From the NCBI GenBank assembly GCA_030431715.1, contig JAUIIO010000023.1, positions 1 through 63,860 of the forward strand: DNA of 63,860 bases. Reading direction: 5' to 3'. This DNA comes from a bacterium. GTDB lineage: Bacteria > Bdellovibrionota_C > UBA2361 > RFPC01. Of the stretch, positions 44,423 through 52,152 are shown piece after piece (position 1 is the first letter of the stretch; each line of letters opens with the position of its first letter). A program made the position numbers and the translations under genes. The notes beneath the pieces were generated by a model that worked only from the letters and a program-made list of their open reading frames with translations, was not told the origin of the DNA and made no database searches.

Positions 44423-44467
44423 CTCAAATAAGAGCGCCTTAAATAAGAACGTCTTAAATAAGGGCAG
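44423..44467. repeat. Three tandem 15-bp repeats in the dnaA leader
   Basis: Units CTCAAATAAGAGCGC (44423-44437), CTTAAATAAGAACGT (44438-44452) and CTTAAATAAGGGCAG (44453-44467) follow one another without a gap, just upstream of the dnaA start on the minus strand. The reading frame is open across them, so they would encode a 5-residue repeat if translation began further upstream. Confidence 0.8.
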
Positions 44468-44478
44468 AGCCTCGGGCA

Positions 44479-44506
44479 AACACTAGCAAACCGCAACACT
44501 AGCAAA
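44479..44506. repeat. 12-bp direct repeat with 16-bp period upstream of dnaA
   Basis: AACACTAGCAAA occurs at 44479-44490 and again at 44495-44506. The spacing and position directly before the dnaA leader are what one expects for paired binding sites of a regulator. Confidence 0.6.
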
Positions 44507-44927
44507 GTCTGAGGCCAAATCTTCGGCAAAAGCCGATTCTAAAATTGTCGACTATTTGACTCGTAACTCCTAAATGCGTGAAACAATGAAGAAGATCGAG
44601 TCCTTGACGTGAAAACATTCAATAAAAGAAGCATACTGCTAACCTCAATAATTTTTCAAACAAGCCACTCGTAAAAGAGATTAACGCCGGTACGTTGAAA
44701 AATTATTAAAAAAAACACATTCCACGTGTCGAAGGAGTGATTTTATATATTGAGCGCCAAACCGAATACAAGCGAAAAACAAAAAAATTTTCGGCAGAAG
44801 TGATAAGGTTATCAAAACGCGAAATCTTTCGGCGTACTTTTTTTTATTACTATAAATAGACTAAAGTAAACAATGAACACAAAGCGAAAAATTTGTTTTT
44901 GAAAATGTAAGAACGAGACGACTTCTT

Positions 44928-45281
44928 ATGCATACATCAACTCTTGTGCCACTTTTACTGGTATCTGCGTACACGCTTTTAGGTTTTGTCTTTAAGGTGT
45001 TCATGTATCAGAAGCTTGACTTCCCCTTCTTTGTTTTTGGAGAATTGCTCTGTCTCTTAAACCTTTTACTCTACACTTTTATTCTCGCTAAGTGCTTGCA
45101 ATCTCCGTCATCTGCAGCCGGCCTTCTCTTACCGGTGAAGATTTTATTTGTTCTCTTCCTCTTCTACTTTATTCACCAAACCTTCGGGGCGGAGGCCATA
45201 CTCTCGTTTCTCGCCGGCTATTTCTTGTTTCTGCCCTTAATTCTGCTAAGGGCCTGTGAGCACAGGGAGAAAAACTCCTGA
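44928..45281 (+). CDS. atpI: ATP synthase protein I-like membrane protein
   Basis: A 117-residue protein with four predicted transmembrane helices (residues about 5-25, 30-55, 65-85, 88-108) and no long loops. Its position immediately before atpB and atpE, and its size, fit AtpI, an assembly factor for the c-ring. Sequence similarity within AtpI is low, so the identification rests mainly on context. A GC-rich hairpin (CAGGG...CCCTG) lies just after its stop codon and may attenuate transcription into atpB. Confidence 0.6.
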   Translation: MHTSTLVPLLLVSAYTLLGFVFKVFMYQKLDFPFFVFGELLCLLNLLLYTFILAKCLQSPSSAAGLLLPVKILFVLFLFYFIHQTFGAEAILSFLAGYFLFLPLILLRACEHREKNS

Positions 45282-45372
45282 CAGGGGGAACTTTTCCCTG
45301 AGATTCATTGCATTTTGGGGCCATATTTTATAAAAGTGATGGCGATATCACATTCTTAACTCACTGAGGCAA

Positions 45373-46149
45373 ATGGCTGTTCATTATAACTACTTAGACG
45401 AGGTTCTTCCCCAGGTTCAGGATGGGCATGCAATCCAGTTCATAACTGACCTTCAAAAGGTCATTGCTGCCGGAGCAATTGCGCTTCTTCTGATTATTGT
45501 GGGTAAATTGCTCACTGCACGGATGAAGAGCAAGAAAGACCTCGAAGCGCTTGTTGTACCTGACAAAAAGCCCAGCATGTTTGGCTTTGTTGACCTTCTC
45601 GTTGAGAACTTTATCGAGTTCCATGATTCTATACTTGGTAAGGAGAGAAGGAAGTACGTTCCATTTAATGCATCTCTCTTTTTCTTTATCTTTCTCATCA
45701 ATCTCCTCGGAGTGATTCCAGGCATGCCTGCAGCAACAACCACTGTTTGGATAAACGTGGGAATGGCGCTCGTTGTATTTATTTACTTTAACGTTGAAGG
45801 GGTAAGAGAGCTTGGGCTTGCAAACTACTTAAAGCATTTTGCTGGTGGTGATGCGATCTTAGGCCTTTACTGGGGTCTAGTGCTTCTTCTCGCCCCGCTT
45901 CTTTTTACGCTAGAAATCATTAGTACTTGCTTAAGAGTGCTAACGCTTAATCTTCGTCTTTACTGGAACATAACAGCGGACCACGAAGTTCTTGGTATAT
46001 TTGCCGATCTGCTACGTTCTACCTATATTGGTGCCGTACCATTCTACGGATTGGCATTTTTTGTCTCATTTATGCAGGCATTTGTATTTACCATTTTGAC
46101 AATGATATATATTCTTCTGGCGACTCAGCACGAAGAAGAGGGTCATTAA
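45373..46149 (+). CDS. atpB: ATP synthase F0 subunit a
   Basis: A 258-residue membrane subunit with five to six helices. Recognisable: YVPFNASLFFFIFLINLLGVIPG near 100, and LRVLTLNLRLYWNITADHEVLG near 195, which contains the essential arginine (aR210 of E. coli) in the LRLYwN motif. It forms the ion half-channels against the c-ring. Its stop is 48 nt before atpE. Subunits b, delta, alpha, gamma, beta and epsilon are not in the window, so the F0 operon is split from F1. Confidence 0.93.
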   Translation: MAVHYNYLDEVLPQVQDGHAIQFITDLQKVIAAGAIALLLIIVGKLLTARMKSKKDLEALVVPDKKPSMFGFVDLLVENFIEFHDSILGKERRKYVPFNASLFFFIFLINLLGVIPGMPAATTTVWINVGMALVVFIYFNVEGVRELGLANYLKHFAGGDAILGLYWGLVLLLAPLLFTLEIISTCLRVLTLNLRLYWNITADHEVLGIFADLLRSTYIGAVPFYGLAFFVSFMQAFVFTILTMIYILLATQHEEEGH

Positions 46150-46197
46150 ACGATATTAATCAAGTTACATGTTAACTGTGTAAAAAAAGGGAAAAAA

Positions 46198-46503
46198 ATG
46201 AAAAAATACATTACACTTTTCATAACAGGTTTCTTAATCAGCTTGGCCGGTGCGAACGTTGCTCTTGCTGCTGATGGTGAAGGCGTTGGAGGCATGGCTG
46301 CTCTTGGTGCTGCTATTGCAATGGGTGTTGCTGCTCTTGGTGGTACGCTCAGTCAGGGTAAGGCTGTAAGCTCAGCTCTTGATTCAATTGGTAGAAACCC
46401 ATCTGCAGCATCTAAGATGCTTATGCCAATGATTATCGGTCTCGTACTTATCGAGTCACTCGTAATCCTTTCGTTCGTAATCGCTATCCAGCTCGCTGGA
46501 TAA
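46198..46503 (+). CDS. atpE: ATP synthase F0 subunit c
   Basis: A 101-residue protein: about 24 residues of signal-like N-terminus (MKKYITLFITGFLISLAG...ALAA) precede two helices. Helix 1 (AALGAAIAMGVAALGGTL) ends with Gln53; helix 2 carries the ion-binding Glu86 followed by Ser87 (GLVLIESLVILSF). The loop SIGRNPSA is the F1-contact loop (RQP in E. coli). Gln-Glu-Ser in these positions is the pattern of sodium-binding c subunits (Gln32, Glu65, Ser66 in Ilyobacter), although the usual Thr and Tyr are Leu88 and Leu91 here. Longer than the usual 79-90 residues because of the leader. Confidence 0.93.
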   Translation: MKKYITLFITGFLISLAGANVALAADGEGVGGMAALGAAIAMGVAALGGTLSQGKAVSSALDSIGRNPSAASKMLMPMIIGLVLIESLVILSFVIAIQLAG

Positions 46504-46530
46504 GTTCGATAATTCACGAACGGTCATAAA

Positions 46531-46570
46531 GGGCCGCGGTGAGTATTCTACTCATCGCGGCCCTTTTTTT
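46531..46570 (+). terminator. Strong rho-independent terminator after atpE
   Basis: GGGCCGCGGTGAGTA and TACTCATCGCGGCCC form a 15-bp stem (one G-U pair) around a 3-nt loop, followed by seven T residues. This ends the atpI-atpB-atpE operon. Confidence 0.95.
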
Positions 46571-46611
46571 GTTTGAGGATTGTATCTTTAGGGGGTTAAT
46601 CCCTGAACCCT

Positions 46612-46680
46612 ACCTGCACCTTGACCTGAACCTATTCCTGCACCAAGATCACTGGTCTAGGTATAGGTCAAGGTGCAGGT
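46612..46680. repeat. CCTNNN hexamer array as inverted repeat
   Basis: The left arm reads as consecutive hexamers CCTGCA-CCTTGA-CCTGAA; the right arm (46658-46680) is its reverse complement apart from two bases. Similar hexamer arrays are at 38171-38200 and, in reverse, at 55871-55920. The inverted repeat sits between the convergent atpE and trxB genes. Confidence 0.7.
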
Positions 46681-46709
46681 GTGTTTAGTGGTGTTACTAC
46701 TTGAGGGGC

Positions 46710-47672
46710 TTAATAACCAGGACTATCCTGATGGGCTTCGCCGCTTTCTAGCCATCTTTCGGTTTCGATTGCTGCCATGCAGCCTGTTCCTGCAGCAGTT
46801 ATCGCTTGGCGCCAAACGTGGTCCTGAACATCTCCGCATGCGAAGACGCCCTCAAGATTTGTCTTAGTTGAGTTCTTCTCTGGCACGATGTAGCCATTTT
46901 CGTCCATCTCAAGCTGGCCCTTAAAGAGCGAAGAGTTCGGGGTGTGTCCAATGGCAATAAATACGGCATCGGTCTCAACCACTTCTTCTTCGTTTGTCCC
47001 TGTATGGTAGAGGGTCATGCTCTTAACGCCGTCTTTCTTTGTCCCGTCGATGCTTTTGACCTGCTTATTCCAGAGCACTTCAATCTTATCGTGAGCAAGA
47101 ACGCGGTCTTGCATGATCTTTGAGGCTCTTAGCTCGTCTCTTCTATGTACGAGGTAGACCTTTTTACCGAACTTGGTAAGAAAGAGGGCTTCTTCACAGG
47201 CAGAGTCTCCCCCACCTACTACCGTAATTATGCTGTCTCTAAAAAAGGCTCCATCACAAGTAGCGCACGTTGATACGCCGTAGCCCATGAGCTCTTTTTC
47301 AGCGTCAAGGCCGAGTAGTCTTGGAGCAGCTCCGGTAGCTATGATGAGTGCGTCACAGGTGTACTCGGCTTTATCTGACTTAAGTGAAATAGGCTTACTC
47401 TTAAGATCTGCCTCTGTAATAGTGTCCACAGTGAGCGTTGTGCCAAAGCGCTTAGCCTGATCTTCCATGTTTTTCATAAGATCGGGGCCCATAATTCCTT
47501 CAGGGAATCCCGGATAATTTTCTACTTCCGTTGTGGTCGTTAGCTGACCGCCCGGCATCGGGCCGTGTATGAGGGTGGGTTCAAGGTTTGCTCTTGATGT
47601 GTAAACAGCGGCAGTAAGTCCGGCTGGTCCGGAACCGAGAATAATTACTTTGTGATGGCTTTTCTCTGACAT
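46710..47672 (-). CDS. trxB: Thioredoxin-disulfide reductase
   Basis: A 320-residue flavoprotein that reduces thioredoxin with NADPH: FAD motif GSGPAGLTAAVYTSR near residue 13, GGQLTTTTEVENYPG near 41, the redox-active CATCDG near 137, NADPH motif VVGGGDSACEEALFL near 153, and the C-terminal FAD motif GVFACGDVQD near 283. Length is normal for the low-molecular-weight type. It is transcribed toward the atpE terminator. A perfect 9-bp hairpin (CTTTCTCTT / AAGAGAAAG, 47718-47739) lies about 45 nt before the start. Confidence 0.95.
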   Translation of the reverse strand: MSEKSHHKVIILGSGPAGLTAAVYTSRANLEPTLIHGPMPGGQLTTTTEVENYPGFPEGIMGPDLMKNMEDQAKRFGTTLTVDTITEADLKSKPISLKSDKAEYTCDALIIATGAAPRLLGLDAEKELMGYGVSTCATCDGAFFRDSIITVVGGGDSACEEALFLTKFGKKVYLVHRRDELRASKIMQDRVLAHDKIEVLWNKQVKSIDGTKKDGVKSMTLYHTGTNEEEVVETDAVFIAIGHTPNSSLFKGQLEMDENGYIVPEKNSTKTNLEGVFACGDVQDHVWRQAITAAGTGCMAAIETERWLESGEAHQDSPGY

Positions 47673-47717
47673 AACACCTCAATAGTACATAAAGTTTTTG
47701 ACCACGTATCTATAACA

Positions 47718-47739
47718 CTTTCTCTTAAAAAAGAGAAAG
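47718..47739. promoter_or_regulatory. Hairpin upstream of trxB
   Basis: CTTTCTCTT and AAGAGAAAG pair exactly around AAAA, 46 nt upstream of the trxB start. It may be an operator or the end of the adjacent repeat element; no -35/-10 pair of quality could be placed with it. Confidence 0.35.
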
Positions 47740-47753
47740 AAATGGGTATTTAG

Positions 47754-48006
47754 GTATTAACCGCCAAAGCCGCGAAAAAACGCAAAAAAGGAATAGTGAC
47801 GATTCGTTATTTTCTCGGGCCTGACGGCCTCATAGGCCAGTATCCTAGTGGCATACTATCTTGTATTAACCGCAGAATCATTATCCACGTGTTCCGTGGT
47901 TAATACTTAAATTTCTAAAACCACCGCCCTCTTCCGCCTACGGCGTCTCAAAGCTTAAATAATCTCAGAACCCTTTAGCGTTTTTGGCGGCTTTGGCGGT
48001 TAATAC
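47754..48006. repeat. MITE-like element with GTATTAACCGCC ends
   Basis: A 253-bp non-coding element: the left end GTATTAACCGCCAAAGCCGC (47754-47773, continuing to 47783) is repeated in inverted orientation at 47978-48006, 20 bases identical and then one mismatch and one gap. A second inverted pair of GTATTAACC / GGTTAATAC (47863-47871 and 47898-47906) is nested inside. It fills most of the 334-bp trxB-kinase gap; the stop codon of the kinase gene lies at its right edge. No transposase is encoded. Confidence 0.75.
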
Positions 48007-49089
48007 TTAAAACGCCCAGGGGCTGGACGCTCCCCTCTGAACATGTGGGGACTTTTGAGAGAGGATGTTTAGTACCTCTGCCCACTCTGGCATTAGTGCC
48101 ATGGTTTTTCCGAGCCGCTCAAGGCAGCCCGGTATCCAATCGGCGTATATCTGCCTACCGGTTTTTTCAGTGAGTCTTCTAAATTGGCCAGCAAGGCGGA
48201 AGTGTCGCTGGAGGATGTTTTCAAAATAATGGGTGCGAAACTCCTCTCCCGTTTCCATCTTCTGCTGATAGTAGGACAGAATATCGCTTAGCTGTCCGGA
48301 GCTGAGCTCTAAATCGCTATCTCTGTCGTGAAGAAGCGAGACGAGATCGTAAGTTGCAGGCCCAAGACAGGCATCTTGGAAATCAATGACGCGGATTCCT
48401 CCCTCGGGCGTAATATGTAAATTCCAAGGCATATAATCCCGGTGTATAAGGACTTGCGGATGGTTGCTCACTCGCTGGCAGAGCTCATGGAGTGCTTTCC
48501 TTATTACTTCGATCTCGGACTGTTTAAATTTCTCAGGCTCAGCATAAAAGCTTACAAATCTCAGGCTTTCGTTCTCAAGCTCGCTTAAACCGAGTGAGCG
48601 TTTAAACGCTATACAGGCTTCATCTTGAGGGACGTGTTGAAAATCGTAAATGACATCAATTGCCCGCTCATAAAGGGTAACAGTAGTATCGTCACCCAGA
48701 AGCTTTTTAAGATTCTCTGTGGCGCTATTCTTTGTGCCAAATGTGATATGCCAGAGAGGAGTGTCTCCTATATCTTCCACTAAAAAAGCCCCCATCGTGC
48801 CATCAGCCGCGTAGATCTCAGGTATGGGAATATCCGCATTCCACAAAAACTTTCCTATATGAATGTAGGTTTCATCTTGGAGATACTCTTCGCCGGCGCT
48901 TGAGACTGGGCCGATCGTTTTACCGGGAATAAGGAGCACAGCTGTCTGAACCGGGGCACTGCGAAGGTGAACACGGAAAAACTCACGCCCTGAAGCATCT
49001 CCTGCAAGAGGAGTTACCGAGTCGACCGTTGCACCCTTAAAGTTACTCTGCTGTTGTAGGAGCGATTCTATAAGCTCGTTGTATTTCAT
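48007..49089 (-). CDS. AmgK-like sugar kinase (APH family)
   Basis: A 360-residue aminoglycoside-phosphotransferase-fold kinase with the active-site LIHRDYMPWNLHITPEGG near 228 and DFQDACLGPATYDLVSLLHD near 250. DFQDA is typical of AmgK-type kinases that phosphorylate N-acetylmuramate and N-acetylglucosamine at the anomeric carbon during peptidoglycan recycling. Length and the C-terminal LERLGKTM stretch also fit. A MurU-type nucleotidyltransferase, its usual partner, is not adjacent. The specific substrate is inferred. Confidence 0.75.
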   Translation of the reverse strand: MKYNELIESLLQQQSNFKGATVDSVTPLAGDASGREFFRVHLRSAPVQTAVLLIPGKTIGPVSSAGEEYLQDETYIHIGKFLWNADIPIPEIYAADGTMGAFLVEDIGDTPLWHITFGTKNSATENLKKLLGDDTTVTLYERAIDVIYDFQHVPQDEACIAFKRSLGLSELENESLRFVSFYAEPEKFKQSEIEVIRKALHELCQRVSNHPQVLIHRDYMPWNLHITPEGGIRVIDFQDACLGPATYDLVSLLHDRDSDLELSSGQLSDILSYYQQKMETGEEFRTHYFENILQRHFRLAGQFRRLTEKTGRQIYADWIPGCLERLGKTMALMPEWAEVLNILSQKSPHVQRGASSPWAF

Positions 49090-49147
49090 GATTATGTAAA
49101 AATGGGTGCGATGATATTCATTTTTATCTTATACTTCGGGAAGTCGA

Positions 49148-50827
49148 ATGTATAGAGAGTTCCCCGGGGAGACCTCATTGGAAAAGAGTATTTCAAAAGT
49201 ATTGATCGCGAACAGAGGTGAAATCGCCCTCAGAATCCAACGCGCTTGTCACAAGCTCGGTAAAAGTACCGTCTCAATTTGCTCAGAAGCCGATACGGAT
49301 GCGCTCTTTGCTAAGAAAGCTGATCAGCTTGTTGTCATTGGCCCCCCGCCAGCTGCGGAATCGTATCTTCATATAGAAAAAATAGTACAAGCAGCGAAAG
49401 AGACCGGATGCGATGCCGTTCATCCCGGTTATGGATTTCTTTCTGAGAATGCCGATTTTGCAAGGTGGGTAACTGAGAGCGGACTTACGTTTATAGGACC
49501 AACTGCTGAGTCTATTTCTATTCTTGGAAGTAAAACAGAGGCAAGAAAGCTCGCTATGAAAGCGGGCATACCGCTGCCGCAAGGTGTTGATGGTGGGCTT
49601 GATGATGAGACGATTGTCGAAAAGGCACAGCAGATAGGTTTTCCTGTTATGATCAAAGCCGTAGCTGGTGGTGGTGGTCGTGGCATGAGGTTTGTTGAGA
49701 GCGCTACTGAGCTTAGAGATCAGCTGCCGAGAGCCAGAGCAGAGGCCAAGAAGTTCTTCTCGAACGATGATGTATATATTGAGCGGAGAATTATTGAACC
49801 TCGACACGTAGAAGTACAAGTCCTTGGTGATGCTTACGGCAATGTTATTCATCTTGGCACGCGAGACTGCTCTACACAGCGCCGAAATCAAAAGCTCGTT
49901 GAGGAAGCACCTGCCCCTGATTTAGATAATGAGCTACGAGAACAGATCCACACCGCGGCAGTAAAACTTGCAAGAGCTGCGAACTATCAGAATGCTGGCA
50001 CTGTTGAGTTTTTAGTGAAAAACAAAGAGTTCTTTTTCCTTGAGATGAATACGCGGATACAGGTAGAACATCCGGTTACAGAAGAGGTTACAGGCGTAGA
50101 TCTTGTAGAACTTCAGATACGAGTAGCGCAACGAGAAGAGCTCCCCTTAAGACAAAACCAAGTAACATTTTCAGGACACGCTATTGAATACAGGATCTAC
50201 GCTGAGGATCCCAATAACAACTTCATGCCGTCACTCGGAACAATTACGAAACAGAGCTATCCCGAAAACGATTATTTGCGCTTAGATAATGGATTTGAAG
50301 TTGGTTCTCCAGTTACCCCATATTATGATGCCATGCTGTCAAAGGTCATTGTGGTAGGAGCAAGCAGAAATGAGGCCGTTACTCGCTCCCTTGATATACT
50401 TCGCGAAATAGAGATATCAGGAATTGAAGACAATATTGGTTTTCATACATGGCTCCTTGAGCGAACTCCATTTGCCAGTACTCCTTTAGAGATTAGCTAT
50501 CTTGAGAAAAATTTTAAGGAAGAGACTCTGAAAGAATATGAGTTATCAAAGCTTATAGATCCGAAACACGCTTCATATGGAGATAGCTATGAGAAGGTTG
50601 AGCACTTTAAATTTGCCACAAGCGATCAAAATGTGTTCGTTACTGTAGAGCTCACGCACCTTAAGGATGGAACGTTCCTCGCCGCACCAGTTAATGATAA
50701 GGGCCAGTATGCTCAAGAAGAGTTTTGTAGAAGATCAAATGGGTATGAAACCGTACTAAATGCTCTGCAAGCAGAAGTCTTACAGAACTATTCCCTCTAT
50801 GAGATGTTTCTTCCTCGGGCTTCTTAA
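49148..50827 (+). CDS. Biotin carboxylase without biotin carrier domain
   Basis: A 559-residue ATP-grasp enzyme: VLIANRGEIALRIQRAC, HPGYGFLSENADFA near 97, the glycine-rich ATP loop KAVAGGGGRGMRF near 172, and EMNTRIQVEHPVTEEVTG near 295 with catalytic residues. Residues 1-470 form a full biotin carboxylase; the last 90 residues are unrelated to the biotinyl domain of propionyl- or methylcrotonyl-CoA carboxylase alpha chains (no MKM motif). It could be AccC or the subunit of another acyl-CoA carboxylase that uses a separate BCCP. ATG at 49148 used; a TTG 14 codons in has a better SD (GGGGAG). Confidence 0.88.
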   Translation: MYREFPGETSLEKSISKVLIANRGEIALRIQRACHKLGKSTVSICSEADTDALFAKKADQLVVIGPPPAAESYLHIEKIVQAAKETGCDAVHPGYGFLSENADFARWVTESGLTFIGPTAESISILGSKTEARKLAMKAGIPLPQGVDGGLDDETIVEKAQQIGFPVMIKAVAGGGGRGMRFVESATELRDQLPRARAEAKKFFSNDDVYIERRIIEPRHVEVQVLGDAYGNVIHLGTRDCSTQRRNQKLVEEAPAPDLDNELREQIHTAAVKLARAANYQNAGTVEFLVKNKEFFFLEMNTRIQVEHPVTEEVTGVDLVELQIRVAQREELPLRQNQVTFSGHAIEYRIYAEDPNNNFMPSLGTITKQSYPENDYLRLDNGFEVGSPVTPYYDAMLSKVIVVGASRNEAVTRSLDILREIEISGIEDNIGFHTWLLERTPFASTPLEISYLEKNFKEETLKEYELSKLIDPKHASYGDSYEKVEHFKFATSDQNVFVTVELTHLKDGTFLAAPVNDKGQYAQEEFCRRSNGYETVLNALQAEVLQNYSLYEMFLPRAS

Positions 50828-50829
50828 GA

Positions 50830-52095
50830 GTGGTAGTTTTTTCACGTAAATACATTTGGCTTTTTGTCTTGCTTAGTGTGTTCGCTAGCTTAGCCGCTAT
50901 GCTCTCAGCAGGAATATTGGTACGCCCGCTTTCTTTTGATGAACAGAATCATTACGTGCCTGTTCTGTCATATTTTTACGAAGCACTTCCCCAAATGCCG
51001 CTTACAGGATATGTGTTTCCTGCGCCTCCGCTTGGCACCTATATACAGGCGATCTTTTTCTCTCTTACTGGGGAGAACGTTTATACCGTGAGATTCTTGT
51101 CTTTTCTCTCCTTGCTTCTTTTTGGATGTACGGTATTCGCTATCCGAAGGAAAGATGAGGATAAGCTCTTCCTTACCCTTTTCACTCTGACGCTTCTTAC
51201 ATTTCCATTCTTGATAATTCATGCGTTTACACTTCGGCAGCATTGTTTAGCAATTTTGTTCATCGCTGCCAGCATGCTTTTGAGAGGCGAAGAGCATCCA
51301 CCCAGAGCGTGGCGAGTTTATGGTGAGAGCCTACTCTTGTGTGCTGCAGTAATGGTACATCAAATCGTCCTAGCCTATGCTCTTTCTCTATTCTGTGTGA
51401 GGTGCTTTTTTGCAAACGGCGTGACGTGTAGCGAAAGAGCTCGAAGATCGCTTCCTTCGCTTTTGCCAGTGGTTGTAGTTGTTTTCTTTCTCATCCTCTG
51501 GGGTGGAACAACTCCACCAGATTATCAGACGGTTGCTTATGGTGTTTACGGCGAGAGTACTGCCATTTTCACTTTTCGATTAAAGCAGCTTGTACTTCTC
51601 TTCCTTACTCTTGGTGTGTGGTTTCTTCCGCTATACCGCGTTTCTCGCTCTTCGTGGGGAAAATATGCCCTTGCTTATGTTGCCGCATTTTTTCTTGTTT
51701 ATCTTAGTGGCGGCTATAGCCCTAAAAATACATTTGTTCAAAGTATTGTTGGCCCTGTAAGTAATGTTTCACGTACTCTAGCAGGAGACTCGCAGCTCTT
51801 AAGAGTTGTTTTTGTGAGTGTCCCTGTTGGGATAGGAGTAAGCCTATTTTTCCAGCTCCTTACAGAGGCTCGAAAAGTTTTACTCTTCCTCATCTACACT
51901 CTTATTTACTTTGTCTTTATGTGTGCCGTACCTAGCTATTTCGAGAGCTACTATCTCTACTACATCATAGTTTCTTATCTGCTGCTTTACCCATACATGC
52001 GCGCTGAGCACGCTAAGAAATGTAAGGTATTCTTTTCAATATGTATTCTAGCTGGATTGTTGTATGCGAACATCACTCTATTTTATCGAAGATAA
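50830..52095 (+). CDS. Multi-pass membrane GT-C-type glycosyltransferase
   Basis: A 421-residue integral membrane protein with about 10 helices and a first periplasmic loop carrying an acidic pair (RPLSFDEQNHYVP, near residue 35), the arrangement of GT-C enzymes of the PMT/ArnT class that use lipid-linked sugar donors. The family is weakly conserved and the donor is unknown. GTG start at 50830, 2 nt after the carboxylase stop, so the two are cotranscribed despite unrelated function. A dolichyl- or undecaprenyl-phosphate mannose type transfer is possible. Confidence 0.65.
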   Translation: MVVFSRKYIWLFVLLSVFASLAAMLSAGILVRPLSFDEQNHYVPVLSYFYEALPQMPLTGYVFPAPPLGTYIQAIFFSLTGENVYTVRFLSFLSLLLFGCTVFAIRRKDEDKLFLTLFTLTLLTFPFLIIHAFTLRQHCLAILFIAASMLLRGEEHPPRAWRVYGESLLLCAAVMVHQIVLAYALSLFCVRCFFANGVTCSERARRSLPSLLPVVVVVFFLILWGGTTPPDYQTVAYGVYGESTAIFTFRLKQLVLLFLTLGVWFLPLYRVSRSSWGKYALAYVAAFFLVYLSGGYSPKNTFVQSIVGPVSNVSRTLAGDSQLLRVVFVSVPVGIGVSLFFQLLTEARKVLLFLIYTLIYFVFMCAVPSYFESYYLYYIIVSYLLLYPYMRAEHAKKCKVFFSICILAGLLYANITLFYRR

Positions 52096-52152
52096 TCTCG
52101 GGGCATAAGTCTTAAAGTGTAAGAACTTCACTTCTGGTTCGTCACATATAGC

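Larger units (their letters stand above)
44378..44927. other. dnaA-atpI divergent intergenic region
   Basis: 550 bp without a gene. Besides the tandem and direct repeats it is strongly AT-rich (poly-A and poly-T runs around 44707, 44787 and 44838). A TATAAA at about 44855 lies suitably for atpI but has only a poor -35 partner. I see no TTATCCACA box and no inverted repeat of note. Confidence 0.5.

Noticed and set aside
47880..47888. TTATCCACG DnaA-box-like sequence
   Set aside because: It lies inside the MITE-like element away from the origin and the match is probably incidental.
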